Shown here: in pieces, positions 30,393 through 38,694 of the stretch
How positions within the stretch are numbered: position 1 is the first letter of the stretch
How the letters are laid out: each line of letters begins with the position of its first letter
Assembly (NCBI GenBank): GCA_037200685.1
Contig: JBBCIG010000007.1
Span: 1-64,000 of the forward strand
Direction of reading: 5' to 3'
Length of the DNA: 64,000 bases
From: JAJKIP01 sp037200685
GTDB lineage: Bacteria; Bacteroidota; Bacteroidia; Chitinophagales; Chitinophagaceae
Program-made: the position numbers and the translations under genes
The notes under the pieces: model-generated
What the model was told of the DNA's origin: nothing
Database searches by the model: none
What the model saw: only the letters and a program-made list of their open reading frames with translations

Positions 30393-31408
30393 TTACAGCT
30401 TCATGATCTCATCCCAAACTTTTTGTAAAACAGGTATACCATTGGCGAGATTTCTTTTCCTGCTTTGCATTACCCTTTCACCCGGGAACGTTATTTTTTT
30501 TGAGTCATCGATAGGCACTGACTGGTGATAATTTTCAATGATGTCTTCGACTGTTTTTGCAATAATGGAATGGTTACTCAATTTTGAAATATCCACTGCG
30601 ATAAATAGCTGTGATATGTTGGTTTCCGTTCCCGCTTTGGTTATTTGATGCCCGGCCAGGCCGCCTGACAATATAGTAGTAAACAAATCCAGCAACAATG
30701 ACATCCCCGCCCCTTTCCAATAACCGATGGGCAATGCCCGACGGGACGCTAATACTTCAGCAGGATCATTTGTTAGTTCACCTTTTGTATTGTAACCACC
30801 ATACGCCGCCAATTTTCTTTTTTAAATAATGTAAGTTCCATCGCACCAAAAGAATATTGAGACATCGCCATGTCCAGCACGATCGCTTCATCTTTATAAG
30901 GTAATGCCATTACAAACGGGTTATTGCCCAGGCGTGAATCAATAGCGCCCCATGCAGGCATCACGCCGATAGTATTAGTAATACCGATAAAAACAAAACC
31001 GGCTTTCGCCGCATGCCATCCGTATGTGCCGCCGCGTATCCAGTGATTTGTATTGGCTAATGCCACGCAGCCTATTCCATATTCTTTCGCCAATCCCATT
31101 GCTGTATCAGTAGCATGAATCGCATTTAATGTGCCCGGGCCCTGGTGGCCGTTCCATTGTTCAATGCCGCCAAACTTATGATGTAAAGTAGGTGTGGCAT
31201 CCGGCTTTACTAATCCTTCCTTCACATGTTTTACAAATGCGGGAAAACGATTCACGCCATGTGTATATATTCCATCTACGCTATTAGCGGTAAAAATTTC
31301 AGCGATGGCATTCGCTCTTTCTTTGGTAAAATTCAAATCCAATAAAAGAGAAGCAAACCGCTCCTGCATTTGCTGAGCAGGAATTAAAATCGTACTGTTT
31401 TCGGACAT
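30393..31408 (-). CDS. Ldh2-family NAD(P)-dependent oxidoreductase (2,3-diketogulonate reductase/malate-lactate dehydrogenase type; one frameshift)
   Basis: About 338 residues after adding one A at the run 30813-30816, which joins LTLFKKEKLAAYGGYNTKGE. The N-terminal half (31408-30820) has the family motifs DGIYTHGVNRFPAFV and NTNHWIRGGTYGWHAA. The C-terminal half has PIGYWKGAGMSLLLDL and FPGERVMQSRKRN. The family reduces 2-keto acids such as 2,3-diketo-L-gulonate, ureidoglycolate or malate. Its neighbour upstream on the same strand is an idonate-type alcohol dehydrogenase 56 bp away, so a sugar-acid pathway is plausible, but no kinase, transporter or regulator is next to it. Confidence 0.82.
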
Positions 31409-31464
31409 GGTAGTTATTTATATGTAGAGAAGTAAAAAAATTGTTGTTATTATAAAACCGGAAT

Positions 31465-32511
31465 TTATAATTCAAGCTGTACTTTCAATGCCTGGTCTTT
31501 GTCAGCGGCAAGGTACATGGCTTTCGTAGTATCACTCAACGGCAATACACCGGTAATGAAAGGTTGCAAATCAATTCGGCCGGATGTTACCAGCCTGATC
31601 GCTTCATCAAATACATTTCCATAACGGAAAGAACCGATAAAGTTTATTTCTTTCACCATCACCTGGTTAGCAGGAAGTGGAATATCTTCTGTTGGCAATG
31701 TGCCTATTTGTACAATGGTACCACCGGGTTTTATTAAATCAAATGCCTGGCGTAATGCAGGCTTGGCACCTGATGCTTCGAAGATCACATCAAAACCGTC
31801 GCCCGTTATTTCTTTCACTTTTTCATTCATGTCTTTTTCCGCAGGATTGAATACTGCATCAACACCACAGGCCAATGCGGATTTTCTTCTTTCCGTGGCA
31901 ATATCGCTTACCGCTACTGGTACCGCACCAAAAGCTTTTGCAGTAAGTGCAGTTAACAAACCAATGGTGCCGCCCCCTGTAACTAATATCTTTTTGCCTG
32001 AAACAGTTGTACGCTTCACTGCATGCAGCGCTACTGCCAATGGTTCCATCATAGCGCCAAGGCCATCATCCATTTCATCCGGCAACAAATGACATTGATC
32101 CGCCCTTACGGAAACAAACTCCGCCATCGCCCCGTTTGTAGGAGGGTTGGTACTGCCACTGCCCAACATAATCGTATTACGGCAAAGATTACCGTGACCG
32201 CTTTTGCAATATTCACAAAAACCACAAGCCCTCGCAGGATTGACGGTCACTCTCGCACCAGTTGAAAGCGAAGAAACATTTTCACTTACAGCAACTACTT
32301 CCGCTGTTAACTCATGGCCAAGAATAAAAGGTTTTGATGGAGTAAATGCGCCGCAATAACCATCTTGAAAATAATGAATGTCTGATCCGCAGATGCCTAC
32401 TCTTTTTACTTTCAACAATACCATCCCGGGAAGAAGATCCGGCATTTGAAAATTTTCCAACCGCAGATCTTTAGCGCCATGCAGTACAATGGCTTTCATT
32501 GTTTTTGTCAT
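31465..32511 (-). CDS. Zinc-dependent alcohol dehydrogenase, L-idonate 5-dehydrogenase / sorbitol dehydrogenase type
   Basis: A 348-residue medium-chain dehydrogenase. Catalytic zinc region CGSDIHYFQDG and GHE, structural-zinc cysteines in PARACGFCEYCKSGHGNLC, Rossmann motif VTGGGTIGLL. The CGSDxHYxxxG form is typical of idonate and sorbitol dehydrogenases. The ATG at 32511 (MTKTMKAIVLHG) was chosen, with 32499 also possible; the longer frame from 32571 adds an atypical tail. It probably forms an operon with the Ldh2-family gene downstream. The exact polyol or sugar acid is inferred from family only. Confidence 0.88.
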   Translation of the reverse strand: MTKTMKAIVLHGAKDLRLENFQMPDLLPGMVLLKVKRVGICGSDIHYFQDGYCGAFTPSKPFILGHELTAEVVAVSENVSSLSTGARVTVNPARACGFCEYCKSGHGNLCRNTIMLGSGSTNPPTNGAMAEFVSVRADQCHLLPDEMDDGLGAMMEPLAVALHAVKRTTVSGKKILVTGGGTIGLLTALTAKAFGAVPVAVSDIATERRKSALACGVDAVFNPAEKDMNEKVKEITGDGFDVIFEASGAKPALRQAFDLIKPGGTIVQIGTLPTEDIPLPANQVMVKEINFIGSFRYGNVFDEAIRLVTSGRIDLQPFITGVLPLSDTTKAMYLAADKDQALKVQLEL

Positions 32512-32635
32512 GAGGTAACCAGTTTGTATTGAACCGGCCCGGTAAAGATAAAACAATCGTTTATTGTGCATGCCGTTGATTTATCATGCTTACTAATTCA
32601 ACAGCACAGCGTATCTTTCTTTAAAATCAGGCAGC

Positions 32636-33028
32636 ATGGAAGAATTGATCTCCAAAGTTTGGCAAATACATGGCCTTGTCGGGCGGGTAACAGCCGGATT
32701 TCTTATATATAATAACAACCGGGTACAATTTATTACTGAAGAAGGAATTCAGTTTGATGAACTTATCATTGTTTTTAAAAAAGTAAAATGGCCATTTTTG
32801 AGAATGGGTTTGGGGTTTGATGCGAAAGTGAATGGAGTGAAATATCAATTTTCGTTTGCCAAACCTAATCCTACCGCTCCTGAACTTGACGATGCATTAA
32901 TAGACCAGTTATTACGGTTCAGCGACCCGGGAAGAATATGGGAAGCTGTAAAAAGTTTTAAAAAACTGAAGGGAGATAAGGCGACTACGAAATTGTGGAA
33001 GGGGATATTAACCTCACCTGGCCTCTAG
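32636..33028 (+). CDS. Hypothetical protein ending in a repeat
   Basis: 130 residues, no signal peptide, beta-rich N-terminal half (GRVTAGFLIYNNNRVQFITE), then a helical C-terminal half (LIDQLLRFSDPGRIWEAVKSF). It looks like a small PH/GRAM-like fold, but the family was not recognised. The last six residues (LTSPGL) and the stop codon are encoded by the start of a CCTCACCTGGCCTC repeat, so the repeat appears to have replaced or extended the natural C-terminus. Confidence 0.65.
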   Translation: MEELISKVWQIHGLVGRVTAGFLIYNNNRVQFITEEGIQFDELIIVFKKVKWPFLRMGLGFDAKVNGVKYQFSFAKPNPTAPELDDALIDQLLRFSDPGRIWEAVKSFKKLKGDKATTKLWKGILTSPGL

Positions 33029-33280
33029 CCCCCTTCCCGATCCCGCTATTTGCGGGACCATCAACGCACAGCCACGCTTTAGAAAATATTCCTTTCAATC
33101 GGATCTTTCAACAATGCTGAATGGAACCTCCCCTAGCCTCTCCTGAAGGAGAGGAACTGCACACAGCCCACGCCTTTCGAAGAGTATGATTGAAATAAAA
33201 CATTTCTAAAATGCTGAGTAGTGAACAGAACCCTGAAGAGTGCGACGCAACAGACGATGATAGTAGCAATGCAGCCGGGC
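33029..33280 (-). repeat. Composite interspersed repeat, modules B, B and A, locus 7
   Basis: Minus orientation. Module A is 33212-33280. Proceeding leftward: linker CATTTCTAAAA, a module B with CCTCTCCTGAAGGAGAGG (about 33137-33154) and CACACAGCCCACGC, then a second linker and module B with ATCCCGCTATTTGCGGGAC and AACGCACAGCCACGC (about 33043-33077). It lies between a convergent pair of genes and supplies the stop codon of the left one. Confidence 0.78.
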
Positions 33281-33302
33281 AAATAATTTTTATTACCCGT
33301 TA

Positions 33303-34019
33303 TCACCCCTTCGATGGAATGGAAGGCCTCACTTCAATTTTACTTGGCAATGTACGTGGGTTCATTTTCAAAAGATCGGCGACTAATTCACCAATGTCTT
33401 CGGGTTGTATTTTCCATGTATCCGCATCGCTGGGTGTGTGATTGGCGAAATGTGTGGCGACGGAACCGGGCATGATGGTGCTGACTTTGATGCCGTGCTT
33501 GCGCAGATCGAGCATAATGGCCTGGCTAAAACCAACGAGGCCAAACTTGCTGGCATTGTATGCAGCGCCATTCTCGAAAAAATTAGTACCGGCCAAACTT
33601 GCGATCGTAATAATATATCCTTTTGATTGTTTTAATGCTGGTATACTTGCTTTTACACTATTGAAAACACCGGTAAGGTTGGTGTCGATGGTTTCATTCC
33701 ATTGTTCGGTTGTAATCGTTTCAATATTGACGAAATGACCAACGCCTGCATTGGCGACTAATACATCCAACTGTCCGAAATGATCGATGGTCGCTTTAAC
33801 TGCTTTTGCTTCCGCATCGGGAGAACTCACATCGGACTGCAATGCTAAAATCTTTGAAGGGTCTTCACTTAGGGAAGCTGCAGCCTGCTTCGCCGCACTT
33901 AATGTTCTGCTGGTGATGGCCACTTTCATGCCATTGTCAAGCAACTTTTTTGCAACGCCATATCCTATGCCTTTGCTGGCGCCGGTGATGTAGGCGACTT
34001 TTCCACTGAGGTTGTTCAT
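33303..34019 (-). CDS. Short-chain dehydrogenase/reductase (SDR)
   Basis: 238 residues, classical SDR: cofactor motif TGASKGIG, NAG (VANAGVG), catalytic Ser in IASLAG, and YNASK with Tyr and Lys. An Arg/Ser-rich second-strand end (ITSRTL) suggests NADPH preference. The ATG at 34019 (MNNLSGKVAYITGASKG) is the standard N-terminus; the frame from 34055 is longer without support. The substrate is unknown. Confidence 0.9.
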   Translation of the reverse strand: MNNLSGKVAYITGASKGIGYGVAKKLLDNGMKVAITSRTLSAAKQAAASLSEDPSKILALQSDVSSPDAEAKAVKATIDHFGQLDVLVANAGVGHFVNIETITTEQWNETIDTNLTGVFNSVKASIPALKQSKGYIITIASLAGTNFFENGAAYNASKFGLVGFSQAIMLDLRKHGIKVSTIMPGSVATHFANHTPSDADTWKIQPEDIGELVADLLKMNPRTLPSKIEVRPSIPSKG

Positions 34020-34103
34020 TGTAATTCCTGGTTTTATTTGTGATTCTTTCAACAAAGATCAGTTCTTGTTGGTTCAAATAAAAAGAAATTAATAGTTAGT
34101 TGA

Positions 34104-34134
34104 CAAAAAAAATTCCCCACAACAGCAGGGAATT
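34104..34134 (-). terminator. Intrinsic terminator of the AHSA1-like gene
   Basis: AATTCCC (34111-34117) pairs with GGGAATT (34128-34134). On the minus strand an 8-T tract follows. Confidence 0.72.
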
Positions 34135-34159
34135 GATATAGGCGCCGCAAGTTTATTTA

Positions 34160-34618
34160 TTACACTGTAGCTTTTTCTTTTTTTGCTGGTTGTTTCTCTA
34201 ACAATTGTTTGAGCTGCTCCAATACCTTATTCCAGTTTCCTTCAGAATGTTCTTTCATTTTTTCATCAGGAATATTTTCCTGGGTGATGGTAAGTGTTGT
34301 CTTCTTATCATCGCCGGATAATTTATAAGAAACAGTTACATAATTTTCCGGCTTGTCTTCTATACCCGACATGGAACTCCAGTAACTATAACTAAATAAT
34401 TTTTGAGGAATTTTTTCCAATATCGTGCCTTTGTCTTCATAGGTTTTTCCCTGCCACTCGCCCCGGAAGATTAAGGGGCTTCCCACTTTCCAGTCGGATG
34501 TGGCATTGGTGCCGAAAAAATATTGCTTAATAATAGAAGGTGTGATCAACGCTTCCCATACTTTCTCCACAGGGGCGTTGATAGATGTGCTGACTTTTCC
34601 TGTTATATTACTTTTCAT
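34160..34618 (-). CDS. SRPBCC / AHSA1-domain protein
   Basis: 152 residues of the START-like AHSA1 family: N-terminal VSTSINAPVEKVWEALITPS, KQYFFGTNATSDWKVG, TYEDKGTILEKIPQKLFSYSYW, and a C-terminal helix GNWNKVLEQLKQLLE. These bind hydrophobic ligands or act in stress response; the role here is unknown. It is one of three small minus-strand genes with DUF1801 and HxlR genes, a combination frequent in Bacteroidota. Confidence 0.88.
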   Translation of the reverse strand: MKSNITGKVSTSINAPVEKVWEALITPSIIKQYFFGTNATSDWKVGSPLIFRGEWQGKTYEDKGTILEKIPQKLFSYSYWSSMSGIEDKPENYVTVSYKLSGDDKKTTLTITQENIPDEKMKEHSEGNWNKVLEQLKQLLEKQPAKKEKATV

Positions 34619-34717
34619 ATGTAAGTTTTTCCTCTAAAAACAGAAAACATTGTGCCATAAAAGGAAAAGGTGCAAAACTTTTAGGATTGCCTTATTAAGA
34701 AACAATTTATTACGAGA

Positions 34718-35098
34718 TTACGATCTCCAGTTAATAATACCTGCTTTGCTTTCTTTTACCCGGAGCCTCACAATTTTTTTAATTAAGGATAATGGTAATG
34801 TTTTGTTATGCGGGAATTGAACAGATCCTTTTGCTGTCTTGTATTTTTCAAGATCTTTTGCAAACGCTTTTATAGCTGAAGGCATGGGATAAAAACCGAT
34901 ATGATTTTTGAAGACAGCAAATGTTACCAATATTTTTTCGAGAGAATAAGCCGGCATACCCCATTTGAGGTTTTCATCCGCCCCTGCTGCAACTGCACGA
35001 ATACATTCATGTAATTGGAATAATTTTTTGTGCAGCTCTGTGGGAGCTGCATATATATATTCTTCAATGGCTGAAGGCTTGATTTTTTTTACTGGCAT
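34718..35098 (-). CDS. DUF1801-domain protein (YdhG-like)
   Basis: 126 residues with the DUF1801 core: ECIRAVAAGADENLKWGMPA, FAVFKNHIGFYPMPSAIKAF and KGSVQFPHNKTLPLSLIKKI. The fold resembles frataxin/YjbR; the function is not established (the Bacillus homologue was proposed as an iron chaperone). No signal peptide. Confidence 0.88.
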   Translation of the reverse strand: MPVKKIKPSAIEEYIYAAPTELHKKLFQLHECIRAVAAGADENLKWGMPAYSLEKILVTFAVFKNHIGFYPMPSAIKAFAKDLEKYKTAKGSVQFPHNKTLPLSLIKKIVRLRVKESKAGIINWRS

Positions 35099-35169
35099 AG
35101 CATTTTGGATATATTAAGGTAATAAGAAAAAATCATTCTTATTCCAAAGAAGCAAAGACCAGAACCTTA

Positions 35170-35571
35170 TTAAGCGCTGGTCGCTTTCTTACTTTTCCTG
35201 GATTTAGAAAAAATATGTTGCCGGTGCTTTTCTCCCCAAAGCCGCAACTCCACCAATACATTATCCAGCGTTTTACTGTGGGGCGTTAATTCATATTCAA
35301 CGGTAACCGGCGATGTAGCGTACACAGTTCTTTTTACAAATTCATTTAGTTCCAATTCTTTTAATTCTTTGGAAAGGATTTTCGGCGTTATACCTTCTAC
35401 CTTACGCTGTAATTCTTTAAAACGCAAAGGCCCTTCTGAAAGAGCAAGTATAAGCGGTAGTTTCCATTTACCATTCAGGGCATACAGTGCATCTTTTACT
35501 GCCGCCAATGCTTGTTTGCAATCACCGTGGTCTGTCGCCACGTTACATTTTTTTGAAGATACAGGGCCCAT
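35170..35571 (-). CDS. HxlR-family transcriptional regulator
   Basis: 133 residues, winged-helix HxlR repressor/activator. An N-terminal Cys (KKCNVATDHGDCKQA; two Cys) precedes the domain WKLPLILALSEGPLRFKELQ, ITPKILSKELKELELNEFV and VEYELTPHSKTL. It is divergently transcribed from a DoxX gene with three palindromes between them. HxlR proteins often sense thiol-reactive or quinone/aldehyde compounds through Cys; the two cysteines here would suit redox sensing, but this is inference. Confidence 0.92.
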   Translation of the reverse strand: MGPVSSKKCNVATDHGDCKQALAAVKDALYALNGKWKLPLILALSEGPLRFKELQRKVEGITPKILSKELKELELNEFVKRTVYATSPVTVEYELTPHSKTLDNVLVELRLWGEKHRQHIFSKSRKSKKATSA

Positions 35572-35585
35572 ACAAATCTTTTATG

Positions 35586-35636
35586 GTATCCAAAAGGATA
35601 CTGGTTTCCTAATGGAAAGTAGTATCCATTAGATAC
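35586..35636. promoter_or_regulatory. Triple-palindrome operator between hxlR and doxX
   Basis: Three dyads: GTATCC-AAAA-GGATAC (35586-35601), TTTCC-TAAT-GGAAA (35605-35618) and GTATC-CATTA-GATAC (35622-35636). Their centres are 18 and 17.5 bp apart. The third lies where the -33 element of the doxX promoter would be. The likely ligand is the adjacent HxlR regulator. Confidence 0.7.
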
Positions 35637-35646
35637 CAAAGGTCGG

Positions 35647-35654
35647 TAATTTTG
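35647..35654 (+). promoter_or_regulatory. Candidate -7 element of doxX
   Basis: TAATTTTG fits TAnnTTTG, 20 bp upstream of the ATG and just after the third palindrome. Confidence 0.5.
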
Positions 35655-35674
35655 TTGTTCTAAAATCAAAGACA

Positions 35675-36010
35675 ATGGAAATAATAAAAATAATTCTTGT
35701 AACAGGCCTGGCAGCGATGACAATATTGAGCGGTATTTTTAAACTCAGCGGCAATAAAAAACTGGCCGAAACAATGGCCACTATCGGTGTTGCGCAATAC
35801 ATGCCGCTGCTTGGAATAGCCGAAATCGTTTTTGCCTTACTATTTCTCTACCCTCCTACACGTAGCATTGGCTTCATCCTCCTGATTTGTTATTTCAGTG
35901 GCGCCCTCGCAACTGATCTCTCTCACAAAAGAGCTGTAACAGCACCGCTTGTTTTTTTGATCTTACTTTTTACAACCGCCTATATCAACAACCCCGGCTT
36001 GCTTTTCTGA
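35675..36010 (+). CDS. DoxX-family membrane protein
   Basis: 111 residues with four hydrophobic segments: ILVTGLAAMTILSGIFKLSG, a central GVAQYMPLLGIAEIVFALLF, and two more. DoxX-like proteins are small quinone-related or oxidative-stress membrane proteins. The divergent HxlR gene and shared operator imply that HxlR controls it, a widespread arrangement. Confidence 0.88.
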   Translation: MEIIKIILVTGLAAMTILSGIFKLSGNKKLAETMATIGVAQYMPLLGIAEIVFALLFLYPPTRSIGFILLICYFSGALATDLSHKRAVTAPLVFLILLFTTAYINNPGLLF

Positions 36011-36222
36011 CCACTCTATTTTTTTTATAAAAATTTGAGCCAGCAAAGGAATTCGCAGGATGCAGAATTCCTTTGCTCGTTACAACCGTTAACTAACCCT
36101 TTACAAAATCATTTTTGTCGTCCTGCGTTTTTAGTTCTAGCTTTCATAAGCAATTCCGCATCTTCTGCAAGCTTGCCCTGCTCCTTGTGAATACTCAACT
36201 CATCAAAAAATCTTAAAACAAA

Positions 36223-36963
36223 ATGAAACCGTTAAAAATTTTCGCAACCATCAGTGTTGTAACTGCAATGCTGTTCCTTACTTCCTGTAATTCCGGCGAC
36301 GACAAAAAAGCAGGTGAAACCGTTACTGATACTTTAACAGGTAACAAAGACTCTGTTCCACCACCACCGCCCCCCACTCCTTCCGGGCCAACGAGCATGA
36401 TGGTAATTAAACACAAAGTAGCCAACTATGCTAAATGGAAGCCGTATTATGATGCAGATGATTCCTCCCGCCAGTCATACGGCCTGCACAACTATGTTGT
36501 AGCAAGAGGAACTGAAGATTCCAATATGATATTAATAGCACTAAGAATGGATGATGTAACAAAGGCAAAGCAAATGGCGGCTTCTCCCGCACTAAAAGCA
36601 TTCATGAAAAAAGCAGGTGTAACAGGTACACCTACAGTTGATTTTGTAGAAGCAGTTTACAGCGATGCCACTCCCAGCCCGGCAACAGTAAGAGTGCTGG
36701 TAAAACATAAAGTAAAAGATTGGGATGCATGGAAAAAATCATTTGACTCACACAAACAGGCAAGAATAGATGCCGGCCTCGCAGACAGGGTGATCAGCCA
36801 TTCAGTAGATAATAATAAAGACGTTTCCCTAGTTTTTGGAATAACCGACGCTGAAAAAGCAAAAGCATTTATGAATTCACAGGATTTAAAAGATAAGATG
36901 AAAGAAGCCGGCGTAGATGGGCCTCCTTCATTTTTCTATTATAAAGTAGTAGAAAGGCATTAA
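36223..36963 (+). CDS. Lipoprotein with two tandem dimeric alpha/beta-barrel-like domains
   Basis: 246 residues. Lipobox LTSC (Cys about 22), a Gly/Asp linker and a PPPPPPTPSGPTS stretch, then two related domains of about 85 residues. The first (MMVIKHKVANYAKWKPYYDA...SPALKAFMKKAGV) and the second (VRVLVKHKVKDWDAWKKSFDSH...SQDLKDKMKEAGV) align along their length, so it is an internal duplication. Each resembles ABM/EthD-type ferredoxin-like domains. The function is unknown. A terminator follows. Confidence 0.8.
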   Translation: MKPLKIFATISVVTAMLFLTSCNSGDDKKAGETVTDTLTGNKDSVPPPPPPTPSGPTSMMVIKHKVANYAKWKPYYDADDSSRQSYGLHNYVVARGTEDSNMILIALRMDDVTKAKQMAASPALKAFMKKAGVTGTPTVDFVEAVYSDATPSPATVRVLVKHKVKDWDAWKKSFDSHKQARIDAGLADRVISHSVDNNKDVSLVFGITDAEKAKAFMNSQDLKDKMKEAGVDGPPSFFYYKVVERH

Positions 36964-36992
36964 TTCTTTTAAAAAATTTAGACTTTATATAG

Positions 36993-37027
36993 ATGGCGGC
37001 AGTTATTTTAATTGCCGCCATTTTTTC
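36993..37027 (+). terminator. Intrinsic terminator of the tandem-domain lipoprotein gene
   Basis: ATGGCGGCA (36993-37001) pairs perfectly with TGCCGCCAT (37013-37021), followed by T6. It spans the ATG that would otherwise start the next gene. Confidence 0.85.
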
Positions 37028-37064
37028 TATTTTAATTTTATCTTTCCTCTATTCATTATTCTGC

Positions 37065-37628
37065 GTGGAACAACTGCTAAGCCATATAAAAAATTACTCG
37101 CCATTAAGTATAGAAGCGCAGCATGCACTGCAGGATTGTTTTGAGCAAGTGGTATTTTCTAAAAATGAATTCCTGCTGACAGAAGGAAAAATTTGCCGTC
37201 ATTTATATTTTTTACAACAAGGCGCTTTGCGGGGGTTTTATAACCTCGAAGGAAAAGAGATCACCCACTGGTTTGGGTTTGAAAATGATTTTGTTACTTC
37301 CTTTCATAGTTTCATTACGCAGGAACCCGCAGTAGAAAATATTCAATTGCTTGAAGGCAGTGTGCTATGGGCTATTTCAAAAGAAACATTAGATAAGCTG
37401 TTTGATAAACACCATGAAATAGAGCGATTGGTAAGAATTGCTTATGAAAAATATTATATCCGGCTGGAAGAGCGCTATGTAAACGCCCAGTTTAAAACTG
37501 CCGCCGAACTTTATGAAAACCTGCTGCAGCAAACACCACATATACTGGAACGTGTGCCGCTCGGCCATATCGCTTCTTACCTCGGCATCAGCCAGGAAAC
37601 GCTTAGCCGTATCCGCAGCCGGTTTTAA
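37065..37628 (+). CDS. Crp/Fnr-family transcriptional regulator
   Basis: About 187 residues from a GTG at 37065 (VEQLLSHIKNYSPLSIEAQ). A cNMP-binding-like domain (LLTEGKICRHLYFLQQGALR) is followed by a helix-turn-helix near the C-terminus (IASYLGISQETLSRIRSRF). An ATG at 36993 would add a 24-residue hydrophobic N-terminus, but it lies inside the terminator stem of the preceding gene, so the GTG start is preferred. It is a typical Bacteroidota Crp-like regulator without Fe-S cysteines; the effector is unknown. The YiaA-like gene 80 bp downstream may be its target. Confidence 0.85.
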   Translation: MEQLLSHIKNYSPLSIEAQHALQDCFEQVVFSKNEFLLTEGKICRHLYFLQQGALRGFYNLEGKEITHWFGFENDFVTSFHSFITQEPAVENIQLLEGSVLWAISKETLDKLFDKHHEIERLVRIAYEKYYIRLEERYVNAQFKTAAELYENLLQQTPHILERVPLGHIASYLGISQETLSRIRSRF

Positions 37629-37708
37629 CATTTACATCTTTACTTTTTGATGAATGTCAAAAATGCCGCGGGGCAGCACGGCTACTTTTGTTTCCTTAAA
37701 ATATAAAT

Positions 37709-38128
37709 ATGCAACAAAAACAAAACCTGAAACCATCACCCGCCTTTATTGCTGCTTCATGGGCCGCATTATTTATCGGTGTCATCGCTTTTTTAGTTGG
37801 GTTATCCAATGCAGAAATGGAACTGAATGAAAAAGGATATTATTTCACTGTATTAATGTTTGGCTTGTTCTCCGCTATCTCTGTACAAAAAGCCGTTCGT
37901 GACCAGATGGAAGGCATACCCGTAACCAATATTTATTACGGACTTGCATGGTTTACTACACTATTATCAATTGTATTGCTGACGGCTGGATTATGGAATG
38001 CGGAATTAGAGAAAAGTGAAAAAGGTTTTTATGCAATGGCATTCGTTCTTAGTTTGTTTGCCGCTATTGCCGTACAAAAAAATACGAGGGATATGAAGGC
38101 GGCACAAACCAGGGAAGAGATCAACTAA
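37709..38128 (+). CDS. yiaA: YiaA/YiaB-family inner membrane protein
   Basis: 139 residues with four membrane segments arranged as two similar halves: AALFIGVIAFLVGLSNAEME and FTTLLSIVLLTAGLWNAELE, each followed by EKGYY/EKGFY and AxxVQKxxRD. This duplication is the hallmark of YiaA/YiaB. The function is unknown in all species. It follows a Crp-like regulator on the same strand. Confidence 0.88.
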   Translation: MQQKQNLKPSPAFIAASWAALFIGVIAFLVGLSNAEMELNEKGYYFTVLMFGLFSAISVQKAVRDQMEGIPVTNIYYGLAWFTTLLSIVLLTAGLWNAELEKSEKGFYAMAFVLSLFAAIAVQKNTRDMKAAQTREEIN

Positions 38129-38147
38129 CTAAAGAAGCTTACATGTG

Positions 38148-38651
38148 TTAATAAAGAACAAAAGTTCTTGTGTAAAGTAATTTACCCCAGACATAAATAT
38201 TCATTTTCCACTTGCCTTTAACCATTTCATAATCTTTATCAAGACTATAGGAGGAGGCTGTTTCTATATTCGTAGGCCGTTGCGTTGTATACTTTATAGA
38301 TTTAAATTTTTTACCAGCCTCATTTTTAATTTTTTCAGGGAATATCCATTCAATTTCAACATCAATATTGACTGTATCCATTGCTTTTATCATATACTCC
38401 ACGCCAAAATTTGCTTTAAGTTCAGCCTGCACAGAGTCAGTAATTTTAATAATAGAAAATTCTGATAAATTGCCACGCTCACCACTAGGAGAATTTTTAA
38501 ATTGCTCGCTTGATTCCCTTACAACCTTCGCGACTCCATATTTTATTTCGATGAATTCCAATTGCCTGGCTGAAGATGAGGCCGGTGCCCTTTGTCCAAA
38601 TGATGAGATAGTCATTACCAGTATGGATATAACGAAAGTTATTATTTTCAT
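38148..38651 (-). CDS. Secreted protein, probably DUF3859
   Basis: 167 residues with a signal peptide (ending ISSFGQ). The mature part has a polar N-terminus, then a beta-sandwich-like core with DVEIEWIFPEKIKNE and a C-terminal GKWKMNIYVWGKLLYTRTF, which fits the DUF3859 pattern (matrix protein-like, function unknown). The family call is moderate. It is convergent with yiaA. Confidence 0.65.
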   Translation of the reverse strand: MKIITFVISILVMTISSFGQRAPASSSARQLEFIEIKYGVAKVVRESSEQFKNSPSGERGNLSEFSIIKITDSVQAELKANFGVEYMIKAMDTVNIDVEIEWIFPEKIKNEAGKKFKSIKYTTQRPTNIETASSYSLDKDYEMVKGKWKMNIYVWGKLLYTRTFVLY

Positions 38652-38694
38652 TTGTATTAGTTGGTTAAAATCTATTTCTTAATCTGCGATACAT

